DNA of 64,000 bases from Rhizomucor pusillus (lineage: Eukaryota; Mucoromycota; Mucoromycetes; Mucorales; Lichtheimiaceae). The stretch is taken from contig FWWN02000697.1 in NCBI GenBank assembly GCA_900175165.2, positions 124,001 to 188,000 on the forward strand, given 5' to 3'. A program made the translations under genes and the position numbers. Positions 1-11,312 of the stretch are shown piece by piece (position 1 is the stretch's first letter; every line of letters begins with the position of its first letter). The notes beneath the pieces are model-generated. The model was not told the DNA's origin. It saw only the letters and a list, made by a program, of their open reading frames with translations, and made no database searches.

Positions 1-474
1 ATATCTTTTTACGCGGCATGAGCGTGATCATGATGCTGCAACGATCAAATAGAGAGATATATTTTGGAATTAAAGGCGCTATCAAAGGTGTAACAGGTAT
101 TCATAGCCAAATTGCTTTAGAAAAAGCTAAGAGCGTGAAAGGAGCAATGACTCTTTTTCGGCCTCTATACCTTGTATCACAATGGATTATTACCGCCTTG
201 GAAAGAGTTTACATTTTTTCACTCATTGCATGTTTAGGGGTAGAAAAGAGCAGCACAAGGGACCATATATTAGCTTTAGCATAAATAGCAAACAAATAAC
301 ATATGACTCCATCAGTGATTATGATTATAATTATGCAAGGCATTTGTGACAATGCGAGGAGAAGCGGCCAGGGGCTCATACTATACGATATAAGGAGAAA
401 CAGCACAGGACGCGTGGAAAGCACTAGCAGACCCGTGCAGCCGCTGTGCCCTCTTTTCACCATCCTTCAATCTA
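1..474. other. 5' flank of the GPCR gene, no gene resolved
   Basis: No recognisable gene. A 88-codon plus-strand frame (18-284) and a 63-codon plus-strand frame (303-494) are open but match no family I know. A signal-peptide exon for the downstream class C receptor is expected here, because the receptor frame is open upstream of its first in-frame ATG (475) back to a stop at 391-393. The hydrophobic start of the 303-494 frame is a possible candidate, but I cannot place a convincing splice. Confidence 0.3.
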
Positions 475-3400
475 ATGTCATTAGTGGAGCCTGATCTCGG
501 TGACGAAGATGGTACGAATCGCTCCAATGTTAACACCACTTCCTACTATGAAGATAAGGCAATTGGATACAGTTTTCGAGTGGTACGAGGCAACGAGACA
601 GCTTGGCTGTCTCCCAAGGAACCTCGGCCTGGGTTAGTTGAAATCAAAGTGGGTGTATTGCTGCCTTTCCATCAAACGGATAGTAATTGGACACGGCAGT
701 TGACCTTGAGGTAAAAAAAGCGAAACTTTGGGGTTCCCTGAGCCGTTACAAACCTTCTTTTCTTTAAAGTGGTATTTCTGCAGTCCGCTTAGCCGTCGCC
801 GAAATCAACGTGCATGAATTGATACCCGGTGCATACATCACACTGATTGAAAAGGATTCATACCCAAGACCAGTCGGCGGACAGAGTGCTATTATGGACG
901 CAGTATCAGCTGCGGTCTCTTTAATACAATACGGCGTGGTGGGAGTTATCGGCGATATTTCGTCGTCTTGGACATCATTGTCTGCTCTTTTGACCAGCAC
1001 GTTGCAGATACCGCAATGCTCATTTACTTCAATTGCAAGTAAGTATGCTCGATACACATTTATACATAGCAAACACTAGAACTCTTATTTTATCAGCGTC
1101 ACTTTCTGATAAATCACAGTACAATCATTTTTTCCGTACGGTACAAACGCAGCTATTATACGCCGATGCTGGATTATCGCTGGTCGTTAGCCAAGGATGG
1201 CCCCAGCTAGGCGTGCTTTACTCGGATGACGACTTTGGAATATCATGTAAGCCGTTGTTGCACAGATAAAATTGTAAAAGAAGAAAAATGGCTGAATCGT
1301 CACCTAGTATCCCGGTATGCCATTATGCAAGCTAAAAGCAAAGGCATCAACGTAAAAGGTTATCAATCGTTTTACGGATCAAACTCTGAGCCGAGCAAAA
1401 CATATCAAGAGATCAAGAATTTTCTGTCCAGTGGCATCAATATCGTGTTAATAGCTGCACAGGGTGATGCACACATATCAGCTTTAATTGCTGCCGCCGC
1501 GGAAGGATATGTCAACAACAACCATGTCTGGATCGTCCTCAACACACTGAACAGCACAGAACTCTTTGCTGCAACAGACAGATTCAATCGAATCATGAAT
1601 ACGCGACTGCAAGCAAATGGACACGGTTCGTCTTCTTGGACAGATGTTATAGAATACAGTGCATGGACGACATCCAGGCTCCAAACATTAAATGCATCAT
1701 CTATTTTTGCGGGCGGCATTTTCTCCTTTGCAGCCGGCTGCAATCTGACCGGATATCAGCCATATGAAGACTTTCGGGCAAAATGGGCAAAATTAGATCC
1801 ACAACTGTAGGTAATGAATCACTGTCAGATATGCATGTACTTTAGTGTTAACCAATTTTGGATTGCCAAGGTATCCCTATGGTGGTGTACAAGATGTTTC
1901 CAGCAACGAAGGGTAAATACTGTTCCGAGGATACAAATTCGCATTTTAGACCAAGAGCCTAACCAAATAGTATAGACTGGCCTATTCATGCATGATGGCT
2001 ATGGCGCGAGGGTTCGACAAGGTCGTAGGCAATGACTCGTTTCCATCCAGAACAGAGGGTTTGCATAAACTAGCTTCAGGTCAACTGGGCAGCGTTCTAT
2101 TACCAGAAGCGTTCAACACTGGCTTCATTAGTCCTATAGGACCTGTTCAGTTTGATTCGAATGGAGATAGAATGTTAGGGTACGTCGCCGTATCGAGAAT
2201 ACGAGAATATCGAGTTCATTCAATTGATCCAAATGGTAGCAATTTTCGCATCTATAACATGCAAAATGGCTCGAATGTAGAGATTGGTAATTTATTCGCC
2301 GGCAAACTGAACCTTGCAAAGCAGCCAATTTACCATGATGGATCCACGACAGTAAGTGCTCTTCAACAAACCCTGTATGAGAAAAACCCTCTTCTAACAT
2401 CGTCGTTTCATAGCCTCCCACGGGATTGCCGCAAAAGATCTTAATGAACCCTGGTTATCGAACTGGGCTGTCACTTGCTATCGTCTCTTTTGGAGCTATC
2501 GGACTATTTTTATCCTTGTGCTTTGCTGCAGTATTTATAGCTTACAGAAAAACTGCAGTCTTTACAACATCGGGGTAAGATATACTTTGCACCGAAGATT
2601 CTTAAGGCTGATAAAGTTCGCTAACTATTATTCATAGTCCATTGTTCTACCTGCTCGAGCTCCTAGGTTTCAGCTTAACGTTTATCTGTGTCTTCTTTTT
2701 CGCCGCCGACCGATCTCAAGTGGATTGCTATGTGATACCTATCACTTTTCACATTGGATATGATCTGGCTCTCGCGTAAGAATGCAGGCTATTGCAAAGA
2801 AATAGTGATAGGAATTGACCTAAAAATTTGATATAGAAATATCATCGTTAGATTGTATAGAGCATACCATATACAGAATAACGTATACATCAAGAGTACA
2901 GGCGCTACTGGCAAGATTTTGATCCAGACTTCGAATGCGATAGTGCTCGTGGTAGGCGTGAGTAGTTATTTACTAAATTAGGAGTTCTTGGTTTATGTAG
3001 TTTATTCTAGATACTGTTTTTTTCACTAGGCGATCCTTGCCCTCTGGTTGACATTATGCGACGTGCATGTTGTACAAATTCCAGTATCTCCCAAGATGTA
3101 TTACGAAAAGTGCGCTTACGACGGAAAGCTATACAGCTTTGTGTTATCAGCTGCAGTGCTTTTGGCTTCCTCGCTGCTCGCGCTGGCTACGTACTTGGCT
3201 ATCCGAACGCGCTCGATTATCAAAGCATATCCTCAGCATTCGGAATGCAAACGCATAGATCTCGCTGTCTAGTAAGTATATTTTGCATAGATCTACTCCA
3301 TAATTTACCAATTGCTAAGTCCTCCGACAGCAACATTGCTTTTTCAACTATAGTTGGATTTGGAGTATTTATATCGCCATCAGCAGATTACTTTGCGCAC

Positions 3401-4292
3401 CATTATCTGTCCGGCGCAATGATTGTATGGGGCAGCTTCGTATCGATCCTAATTCTCTGCCTACCTAAACTTCACGCGATAGTCCTGTTAATAAGGAAAA
3501 AGCGCAACCCCGGACGCTTATCAGGTCTATACCAAACATTTAATTGGCGAAAACCAGCTGAGGAGAATGAGCTTGTGAGCATCAACAGAATGATTGCAAA
3601 CCCAAATCTTTCGTTCGCCAACCGGTTTACAACGTCAACTGCTCCAAATGTACCAACAAACATCCATCAACGGCATACTTTCCGCTCAGGTGATAGTTCA
3701 AAAGGATATACTTCGGAAGCATACGAGGTAACTATATCTTCTTTGATTTTGGCGTGAATGTTCATAATCATTATCTTTAGGCAAGCATGCCTGTTCAAGT
3801 ATTATTCAGATATTTCCCATTCCTTGGAGTATGGGATATGAAGCATATAGTGCTTTTCCCGCATGTTGGATATTTTTCTTTCGTGTCTGTAAGTGCTATG
3901 ACTCCAATTTATCTGAACTAGAATTGACCATCATCTTGCCACAGGAAAAATCGCACCGCGGTTGGGTCTTCCATTACAAGCAAGCGGAGGTTATTCCGTC
4001 ATCGGATGGAGGTTATGTCTTAAAAGTCAAAGGCAATGGTTGGTTTGACGTACTGCTACAAGTTGCAAAACAGGAAGACTTGCAATTATGGTGCACTCGA
4101 TTGAATATCGCTGCAAGGAGGCAAAAGCACGATCTGGAAACTATGGAGTGGCAGTCTGCGAAAACCAGTGCATTCCATCACAGTACACAGTCCAGCCATC
4201 TATCGTCCGGAGAAGCTCAACTGCCACTAGAGGAACTCTTGAATTTAGAGCATGAACACAAGCGAAGGCTGCAAAATACATCCGATTTATAG
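475..4292 (+). CDS. Class C (metabotropic/GABA-B-like) G-protein-coupled receptor with C-terminal PH-like region
   Basis: Plasma-membrane receptor of the family that binds small ligands through an extracellular Venus-flytrap domain and signals through G proteins. About ten exons are visible. The first (475 to about 711) is followed by a ligand-binding domain of the ANF-receptor type (exons near 770-1045, 1096-1247, 1300-1810, 1870-2350; fragment AVRLAVAEIN is typical). Seven hydrophobic helices follow in exons between 2440 and 3500. TM7 ends in CLPKLHAI, which fits the class C TM7 F/C-x-P-K pattern. After a polar linker, the last exons (about 3781-4292) encode a beta-rich segment ending in a helix with a Trp (LQLWCTRLN), like the end of a PH domain. 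The true start is unclear; an upstream signal-peptide exon is likely missing. The family call is strong; the PH call is inference from pattern. Confidence 0.85.
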
Positions 4293-5945
4293 AGTATTCC
4301 AAATATTGTCTACGAATACTGTAATGTATTGAACTCTTTATCATGGTCAGATGATCATTATCTTCACATGACGGCCTTGCATAATGCAAAGACGTTTACA
4401 GATTGATTGCTCCTGGAGTCGGTCTGTCATAGCTTTCAGCTGAATATCTTCCGAGGGAGCGATCTTCAAGATCCGTATCATTTCTCTGCAATGATCTTTA
4501 CATTTTTGCGCACTTTCATTTCCTGGCGACTTTCATGCTTAGCCGACAAACTCGTAGTTTTCACTTTTAAAGCCCGTAGCGAATATTGATAATTCATGAG
4601 ATACTGTGTCATAGCTCGAGTAAGGTTTTCTATCAAAAAGAGTTATCAGTGGTTTCCTTAGATTTTGCGATCTACATATACACATACGCCGATATTCGTC
4701 ATGCACCACATATATGTCCTTTTTTCTGATAGTCGATTTGCGTGTTTCTACGGCATCCTGAAACGATAATCGATGCGTTGAGCACTATCTTGTAAATGAA
4801 AGCAGGGATCGATTGTTGAAAACGTCCGTGAAATATGTAAGGTTATTAGAAATTTCTTGCATGATGCTGGCTGATCGAAGGTTGTAAAACCTTGTCATTT
4901 AGTACGAAATATGCTTTGCTCAGGAACTGCTTTGCGTGAGCTTCAGTCTCCACATGAAATCCTATGAGGGACGTCATGCGCACACGATAAACTGAATCAT
5001 AATGTGGTAAACCGCGTCCGTCCTGGTAAATCTTGAATAATGAAAAGGGTTGGACATCATTCCGTAGTTCAATGATAGTAGACGGTTGAGTATATCGTTA
5101 CATTGAAGTTCTGACAAAGGAAAATGAATGCAATCGAGATAAAAGATGCATAGCTGACACGCACAGGAGCCTCACACTTTAATCGACTTCATCAAATCAA
5201 AACCTCTATCCATTGCACACAGCCTCTTCGAAGACCTCGGGCACTGGCTGGATAGTGCTGCAAATAATTGTGCAGATATTGATGCTTCATGGTTGTTTTT
5301 AAAGTCTGAATAAACCGGGAATTCGATGGCGCCGTGCTTGCAGTAGCGAAGCGGATGCAAAACCGCCGGAGAATGGAGGTTTATAAAGCCCAACAGAAGA
5401 AGACCAGACAACGGAGTATAGAGCGTGGCCAAAGTTTCCCTGAAACTGGTGCTCATTGTGATTGCTCTTTTCGTCCAAAACATGCTACGTACCTTTTTTG
5501 GTTTCATCTTGATCGTCGTTAAGTCATTTTAAGGTCTCGCGGCCATCACACATATGCCGTTAATTCAGCGTGCAGCAGGCTTTCAATCATAGAATTATAT
5601 TTCCCGCAGGACAATCACTTGTGCTTTCCGAACACGTGTTGTTTGTGGACGATTACCTTCCAGATACGCACTGCCAGGATAGTAGGCCCGCAAAAAGTTT
5701 CTGTGTAGATAGTGAGAAGGATGCTTTTGTGAAGAAAATATATAAAATCTAAAAAGCAACCGACGAGGTTCACCACATCGTTTTTGAAATACGTGTAAAT
5801 GTCTGGCAAGATCCGCATGATACTACGCTGCAACTTCATAAGAGATTACCGCTTCAGGTAGACAACCGGTGGAGAAATGAAAAGCGGAAGCTCTCTCTCT
5901 TCATGCAACTGAATTCGGGAACTACTGTGCCGAAATCGATTCTCA
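4293..5945. other. Unresolved region, possible broken or intron-rich minus-strand gene
   Basis: No gene can be assembled confidently. A minus-strand frame at 5172-5507 (111 codons from ATG) is hydrophobic in the middle and matches no family I recognise. Further minus-strand open stretches lie at 4847-5097 and near 4390-4700. On the plus strand a hydrophobic stretch (about 5425-5530) follows an in-frame stop and has no ATG. This could be a multi-exon minus gene with splice sites I could not join, or a decayed gene. Confidence 0.3.
4847..5097 (-). other. Coding-like open frame without start codon
   Basis: An open minus-strand frame of about 80 codons with protein-like composition, including PFSLFKIYQDGRGLPHYD and FHVETEAHAKQFL. 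It is bounded upstream by an in-frame TAA with no AG acceptor in frame between the stop and the conserved-looking part, so it is not a simple exon. Family not recognised; the residue pattern is weakly reminiscent of a double-stranded-RNA-binding motif, but I would not assign that. Most likely a fragment of a gene or pseudogene occupying the minus strand here. Confidence 0.3.
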
Positions 5946-6005
5946 TTGGTGAATTTATCTTTCAGATTGTTACTGGAAGTGAAATCGTCCTTTTCCATAT
6001 CTTCG

Positions 6006-6995
6006 ATGCTTGCAAGAGGTTACTCGCTGAGACTGCCAAAGCAGGGTCTGCGATGCAGTACATGTCGCCGTTTAACCATACGATCGATATTTGAACCGGA
6101 CGATGAGGCAGATCAACAAAGGCCGCAGCAAATGTCGAAACGAAAGCAGCTTCCTAGCGACAAACCCTGGGATGGCGAAGAGTCTGTAGCCGAATCGGTG
6201 CTTCGCATGATCATGGATAAATATCGAGCGCCGTTGCGGGTAGAGGGAGCGGCACGGAGACAGTTGCCACAACCACAACTGCATCCAAACCAGGTGCAGG
6301 GCCTATTTGAAGAACGCAGCCACGATAATATCAGCTCCGGCCAAAAGGCATTAATGCGAGACAAGTCGGTGCGATCCAGAAAGCAGAAACGGCTCATGAA
6401 TGCTAGAGAAGCAGCTTTGGATTATTCATTGTCACAGAAATATCCAGTCGAACAAAAGGACGAGACGGCTGCCAACCACGAGGAACCGAGACCTCGAAGC
6501 ATCAATGAAATCCAGTCCCTTGCTGAGGAACGGATACGAGAGGCTCGAGCGCGTGGAGATTTTGACAATCTGCCAGGACGAGGCAAACCAATACCCAAAG
6601 ATATCTATGAGGATAGTCCATTCCTCGACCGCACCGAGTATTTCTTGAACCGTATCATTCAACGCCAAGGAGCAGCCCCGCCCTGGGTTATGATGCAACA
6701 GGAAGTAGATACTGAAACGAGCAACTTTCGGACACGCTTAAGGAGCTCGATCTTGACCAGGGTGGATATCCTATATCGCAAAAAAGGCGGCAATACGCCA
6801 GATAGACGCGCGATATTGCAAGATTGGGACGAGAATGACGGCGAATACTTTCGAGTCCACTTGAACCATTTAAATCAAAGGTTGCGAAGTTACAATGTAA
6901 TGTGCCCACCATCTGTCCGTAAAAACCGGTTATTGTTTGAGCGAGAAGTCAACGATATGCTCGATGTGATCTTAGATGATAGTACTAGAACATAG
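6006..6995 (+). CDS. Mitochondrial DNAJC28-domain (DUF1992) protein
   Basis: Single-exon gene. The frame is open from an ATG at 5946, but the ATG at 6006 is preferred because it yields a basic, amphipathic leader (MLARGYSLRLPKQGLRCSTC) typical of mitochondrial import. About 330 residues. The central part (about residues 185-260) contains the DUF1992 / DnaJ-homologue-subfamily-C-member-28 conserved block, with AEERIREARARGDFDNLPG and GKPIPKD, followed by the conserved region around FLDRTEYFLNRII. No J domain (no HPD) is visible, so this is the conserved-domain-only form. The remainder is charged and probably disordered. The molecular role of the family is not well established; mitochondrial or Golgi tethering functions have been proposed for animal members. 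The domain call is firm; the localisation is inference. Confidence 0.85.
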   Translation: MLARGYSLRLPKQGLRCSTCRRLTIRSIFEPDDEADQQRPQQMSKRKQLPSDKPWDGEESVAESVLRMIMDKYRAPLRVEGAARRQLPQPQLHPNQVQGLFEERSHDNISSGQKALMRDKSVRSRKQKRLMNAREAALDYSLSQKYPVEQKDETAANHEEPRPRSINEIQSLAEERIREARARGDFDNLPGRGKPIPKDIYEDSPFLDRTEYFLNRIIQRQGAAPPWVMMQQEVDTETSNFRTRLRSSILTRVDILYRKKGGNTPDRRAILQDWDENDGEYFRVHLNHLNQRLRSYNVMCPPSVRKNRLLFEREVNDMLDVILDDSTRT

Positions 6996-8545
6996 ACCTT
7001 GTGTAAGCTCAGTATCATACTGTAAACAACTTGTAAAACGCTGTTTGTGATCTTTCTAAATAATCCTTTGTTGAACACCCAGATTTCTTCATCGCGCCTA
7101 GGAGTATTGCCATTGATCCCTGTACAGCGCTTGTATCCTCTCGTTCTCATACAGACGTCAAGTTGCCGACAGAAGAATTCCTGCCTTGCTCCTTAAAAGC
7201 ATGCCTTTGCAGCTTTCCGGTTTTGCGCATATCGTATGTATCTGCCTTGATTTCTCTAATCTGTTTGCTGTCCCTTTCGTCATTTACTTTGCAATCTGCG
7301 CAGAAAACCCACAGATACGGACCACAACGCTTTGCCAGAGATAGCTTACGGCAACACATCTGCTGCTGCCTGATCTCTTTTTCATTTTCTTCTTTTTTCA
7401 GTATATATAGGTGTATAAGTTGCCCTCAGGAGGATCAATTGGAGAAAAATATGGTTTTTTGGCACATAATGATTAGCCCAAAAATTTTTTTTTCATCATC
7501 GGCAACTTGGAGGAAACACCAAACCCAGCCGGAACTGCGGAAAAATAGCCCTTTGCATCAAATAAAACTTGTGGTAAACTATACCTTTATTGCTTTACCG
7601 CGTTCTCTGACAGCACAATTACGCGGATAACAGCTATTTCATTAAATCATGTTATAATTTTCAATTTGTTTTATGACCCAAAGTCTAGTCTGCGGCTATA
7701 TATCATATATACCACTGTTACAGTCGAAACAGTGGTCCGGAGCGGTCTGGCGTCACAATGGTTAGAATTTTGGATGTATTTGCTAGGAACCAGGCATATT
7801 TGCAATTTTGATGTGACATGTTTTGTAATACGATCAAAAGTCCTTACTATTAATATATAATGTACTCATTCAAAATATCATGTGGCTCAAAATAGCCCTG
7901 GTATATCGTTTGCATTTATGTAGATTGCCGACCTTTTTCTGCCATCTTCAACAGATTATATCACCTCAAACTGAATGGACATATTTTTAACGAAGATCGC
8001 AAAGGAAGCGTCATCAGCGAGAAGGTGAAGAAAACTACAAATCAAGCGGAGCATGCTGTTGTTGCAAGGGCGCAGTGTAAACCCCGCCTTCGTGGAGAGA
8101 GTACAATTTGCAGCGTATATTCCCGGTAAGAGTTACACTATCCCTGAATGGAAAGTCGAAATCACTTGCAGATTGTATGGTTACATTTTCGATTTTTATT
8201 TGCATGCCAACGTTTTGGGGGATGCTCGGTTGAACAGCTCTAAAGTAGGTGACACTATTTCATCGCCTTGCCAATGATGCATGACAGCTAGTGTCCGGAG
8301 CTTGCCAATGAAGCAAAGGGATGAACGAGACACCAGCGCATGCAAACAAACGAGTGCTTGGCAATTTCATGTGGGTATCAATTTTACACAGTCAATGGTA
8401 GTACGACCTCCGTTTCGAATGGAAAAGAGCAATAGAAATCGGTGTTGTTGTTACCAAGCATAAAGCAATGTCTTCATACGGTTTGTCTTGAGTATTCCTT
8501 CTTCCTTTTCTTTCTTTCTTCCTTTCCTGTCCTTGGTTTTGATCG
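6996..8545. other. Intergenic region, no gene supported
   Basis: AT-rich and stop-rich. The longest open frame (7163-7630 plus, 155 codons) is Cys/Ser/Leu-rich, low in complexity and matches no family; I treat it as chance. Frames at 8053-8277 and 8281-8463 are likewise unsupported. Just before the first cysteine-rich gene there is a pyrimidine-rich tract (about 8500-8535), common upstream of fungal start codons. Confidence 0.5.
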
Positions 8546-8869
8546 ATGCTACCCCTTACCCTCATTGTGCTACTTGCCCTCTTGATGTTCAGTAGCAACA
8601 GATTCAATGTCTCCGCTGTATTTCAGTTGACAGACAGCGGGCTTTGCAACGCCAAATGGTCAGGGGACTCGTTTGATTGTCTCGAGGCATGCTCCATATT
8701 AGTACAAGGCAACGGTATGTGCGTACACGACATCTGTTACTGCACCGAAGTCGGTATTGGTAATTGCGCCGATCAAAACGATGAAGGATGCGATGCTATC
8801 TGTCAAGAGACGTCACCAGAGAAACCAACTGGATTCTGCTACAACAACCGATGTCACTGCATCTCTTAA
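8546..8869 (+). CDS. Secreted cysteine-rich protein with two defensin-like six-Cys modules (copy 1)
   Basis: Single exon, 107 residues. The N-terminus is a clear signal peptide (MLPLTLIVLLALLMFSS). The mature part contains exactly twelve cysteines in two successive modules with the CS-alpha-beta spacing C-x(n)-C-x3-C-x(n)-C-x4-C-x-C: module 1 has spacings 10,3,9,4,1 and module 2 has 7,3,11,4,1. Both have a Gly two residues before the fourth Cys (GMC, GFC), the GxC feature of defensin folds. The modules are joined by a seven-residue linker containing EVGIG. Such folds serve as antimicrobial peptides, effectors or channel ligands in other organisms; the activity here is unknown. A paralogue lies 426 bp downstream in the same orientation, so the pair arose by tandem duplication. 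Fold assignment is inference from spacing. Confidence 0.8.
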   Translation: MLPLTLIVLLALLMFSSNRFNVSAVFQLTDSGLCNAKWSGDSFDCLEACSILVQGNGMCVHDICYCTEVGIGNCADQNDEGCDAICQETSPEKPTGFCYNNRCHCIS

Positions 8870-9295
8870 GTTTTGAACCCCCTCTTGTATATAAAAACAT
8901 GCATCCATAGTCATACCCGTCACTTCACCCCAAAAGGACCTTGACTGTTTACTTAATCGCTGTTAGGAGCAGTAACGCGTCCAGCATTATTTTATGCCCT
9001 TTATTATTTCCTTATCCCCATTAGTACAAGTCGGCATCGCGTACTCCCCCACCCCTTATTTCCGCACTCAGCTTAGCTGATTTAATATCACTGTGAATTG
9101 CACTAACACAAAATCATCAAGAGAGCTCTCATCTTATTTTCATAAAAGGAGTAGGCTGCTCGGAAAATCAAATAAAAAACATATTAAAGGCGCTGCCGTC
9201 GAGGAAGCAGAGCACGTTCCATACAAAGTTCTCTTTTTAATATATTTTTTCCTCTTTTATTCTAAATTTTGATCATCACGTACATACAGCAAGAC
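8870..9295. other. Spacer between the two cysteine-rich genes
   Basis: No coding potential seen. It should hold the 3' end of copy 1 and the promoter of copy 2. An AT-rich block with T-runs (about 9235-9265) lies close upstream of the second start codon and may include the core promoter. Confidence 0.5.
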
Positions 9296-9715
9296 ATGAA
9301 GTTGTCACTTTCTGCTGCCATCTGCTTTGCTGCTGCTGCTTCTGCTACCGTAGTCTCTGCAGGCATCCTTACACCATCCGTTGACCCGAATGAAAAGGGA
9401 ATTCCTGTCACAAGCGAGGTTATCGAAATGGGAAAATGCTCGGATTTCGCTAGCCAGCTTTTGTGCTCGACTAGATGTGGTCTGCATGCTCTTCAACCCA
9501 TGTGCGTAGATGGAACATGCTACTGCACCAGCGTAGGAGACGGCGACTGCGCTGCAGACAACAACAAGGGCTGCGAGAGCGTCTGCGCTGCATTGGCTAA
9601 AGATACCAAAGGCTGTAACAAGGACGTGTGCATTTGCGAAGACCGATCCTCGGGCAAAGCCGCTAACTCTAGTACCACCACCAAGCCCACGCCAACACCT
9701 GGAAAGGATAACTAG
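9296..9715 (+). CDS. Secreted cysteine-rich protein with two defensin-like six-Cys modules (copy 2)
   Basis: Single exon, 139 residues from the ATG at 9296, which is chosen over the in-frame ATG at 9269 because it starts directly with a signal peptide (MKLSLSAAICFAAAASATVV). Two six-Cys modules follow with spacings 8,3,8,4,1 and 7,3,9,4,1, joined by a seven-residue linker like that of copy 1 (pattern CYCT-x-VG-x-G-x-C). Copy 2 differs from copy 1 in a longer pro-like segment between signal peptide and first Cys, and in a C-terminal Ser/Thr/Pro tail that may be O-glycosylated. Cysteine positions are conserved while most other residues diverge, as expected for a structurally constrained, rapidly evolving secreted peptide. 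Function unknown; host, bacterial or competitor interaction is a guess. Confidence 0.8.
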   Translation: MKLSLSAAICFAAAASATVVSAGILTPSVDPNEKGIPVTSEVIEMGKCSDFASQLLCSTRCGLHALQPMCVDGTCYCTSVGDGDCAADNNKGCESVCAALAKDTKGCNKDVCICEDRSSGKAANSSTTTKPTPTPGKDN

Positions 9716-9812
9716 TGAAATGCAGCCATAGATCTAGTTGTCTTTTTTTGCTCCCATTTATATCCCTGATACTTGGATATTACTGTTACTAAATACATTA
9801 ATAAGCATTATA

Positions 9813-11198
9813 CTACTGATTATATGCCATTGGATTGCGTTCCTCGTTTGGAGTTTGGTAATTATGCGCCAAATCACCCCTCTTTTGATGATCCTGCCGG
9901 TGTAGGGTATCAGCATAGTTATTAGAACCAAATTTTGCTCCGAGCTGCTGCGTTGCCGTCGTAGCATCTGAATTGTGCGGTGAGGCGAAAACGGGTAGTA
10001 CCGGGTGTTCAGAGGCAAACGAATGATGATGATGCTCCCACTCCATGGAATATCTGTTGTGAGGAAAGTATGGTGGCCCTAATATCTGGACCTTCTCGGT
10101 AGCTGGCGCCATGGGTAAAACGGGTCCAGATGCAGGCCACGGCGGTTGGTAGGGAGTGCATGGAGACGAAATGGGGGGTTCGCCACAGTGGTAATCATCA
10201 CCACCACTAAAGTAAGTCTTCGACGCACGTCTATGTGGTGGCTGTCCGTCATATGAATATTCTACAACAAAGGATGATGAGAGTGGTCGTTCATATGGAT
10301 TTTGGTGCAGAATAGAAGGTCTAGGCTGTAGGCCTGATTTCGTAGGCGACGTTGATTTCAGAGAAGCAGGTGGCTCTGGAATATATCGACCCCAGTCTGG
10401 CTCCTTGGTTGCAGCAGGAGCAGTATTATACGTATTACCATCGGCGGTGTTAGGCCTGGATGGCCGCGCAGTACAGACAACACATGCTAGCAATGCCCAC
10501 AAGATGCAGGCAAGAGCTGCTCCAACTAAAGTGCCGTCAGCAAGAATACATCTTTTGGGAAATTTAAATATTCTCGGTCGTCTTTCAAAGCTCGTTTATG
10601 CAACTTACCTGTAACGTGTTAGCAGACGAAAGCTGTCAACATGCGTCATTGTAGCTGGAGTCGGCTGGGAGCAGCGACTGAACAGGCCTGTCAAAGGTGC
10701 AGGATATCTGATTTGATTGTTTGTCCACGGCTCGTTCTCGTCGATCAAAACGGCTGTCAGGATGGATGTGCCCAGCGGTAAGATATTGAGGAAGCTCAGG
10801 AACCGATCGGCCGTTAGGATATACCCTCGTCCGCAGCATATCGCATACAAGCAAATAGCCGAGGCACTCAACGTTGAAATAATAAGAGACATGTACCAGG
10901 CGAGATACTACATGAATGCATGTAAACCACCACTTAGCATTACTCGGTTGATCTAGGGATTACGCAATTTTTTAAAATGCTAGCTCACTTGAAAATGACC
11001 GCCTTGCAGCCAATTAGGAATATTGAGCTACAACAAGTCAACATTGCTGTTTCCCGATCAAGCTAGCGTTCTCCGTGTCTGTACCTCCTTTTGATACGTG
11101 GATAACAATGCACATTGAACGGTATGACATCCAAGAGTTAAAATACTTGCTGAAAACACAAGAAAGCGAATAATATTGATGAATTTAACAATTTGCAT
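9813..11198 (-). CDS. Four-transmembrane (MARVEL/tetraspan-like) protein with proline-rich tail
   Basis: Four exons. Exon 1 starts at the ATG complementary to 11196-11198 and encodes TM1 (FINIIRFLVFSASILTLGCH). A short exon near 11000 encodes a loop (LNIPNWLQGGHF). Exon 3 (about 10905-10612) carries TM2 and TM3, and exon 4 (about 10550-9813) carries TM4 (LVGAALACILWALLACVVC) and a long cytosolic tail of about 200 residues rich in Pro, His, Tyr and Ser. The small four-TM core with short loops resembles fungal MARVEL-domain proteins, which sit in plasma-membrane subdomains or secretory vesicles. No catalytic motif is visible. The topology call is good; the MARVEL label is inference. Confidence 0.65.
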
Positions 11199-11312
11199 GT
11201 CACAAAGCAGGGATGGTCATGAGCACGGAATAATGAAGAATTTGGAGAAGAAGAGGCTTATTATTCCACCTCTAGATTTATGCAATACAGGTCAATGGAC
11301 GGGAAGAGATGC

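Noticed and set aside
1405..1743. 112-codon minus-strand frame
   Set aside because: Lies entirely antisense to the receptor's ligand-binding exon, which has clear family similarity.
7163..7630. 155-codon plus-strand open frame
   Set aside because: Composition is Ser/Leu/Cys-rich and irregular, there is no family resemblance, and the flanks lack gene features; most likely chance.
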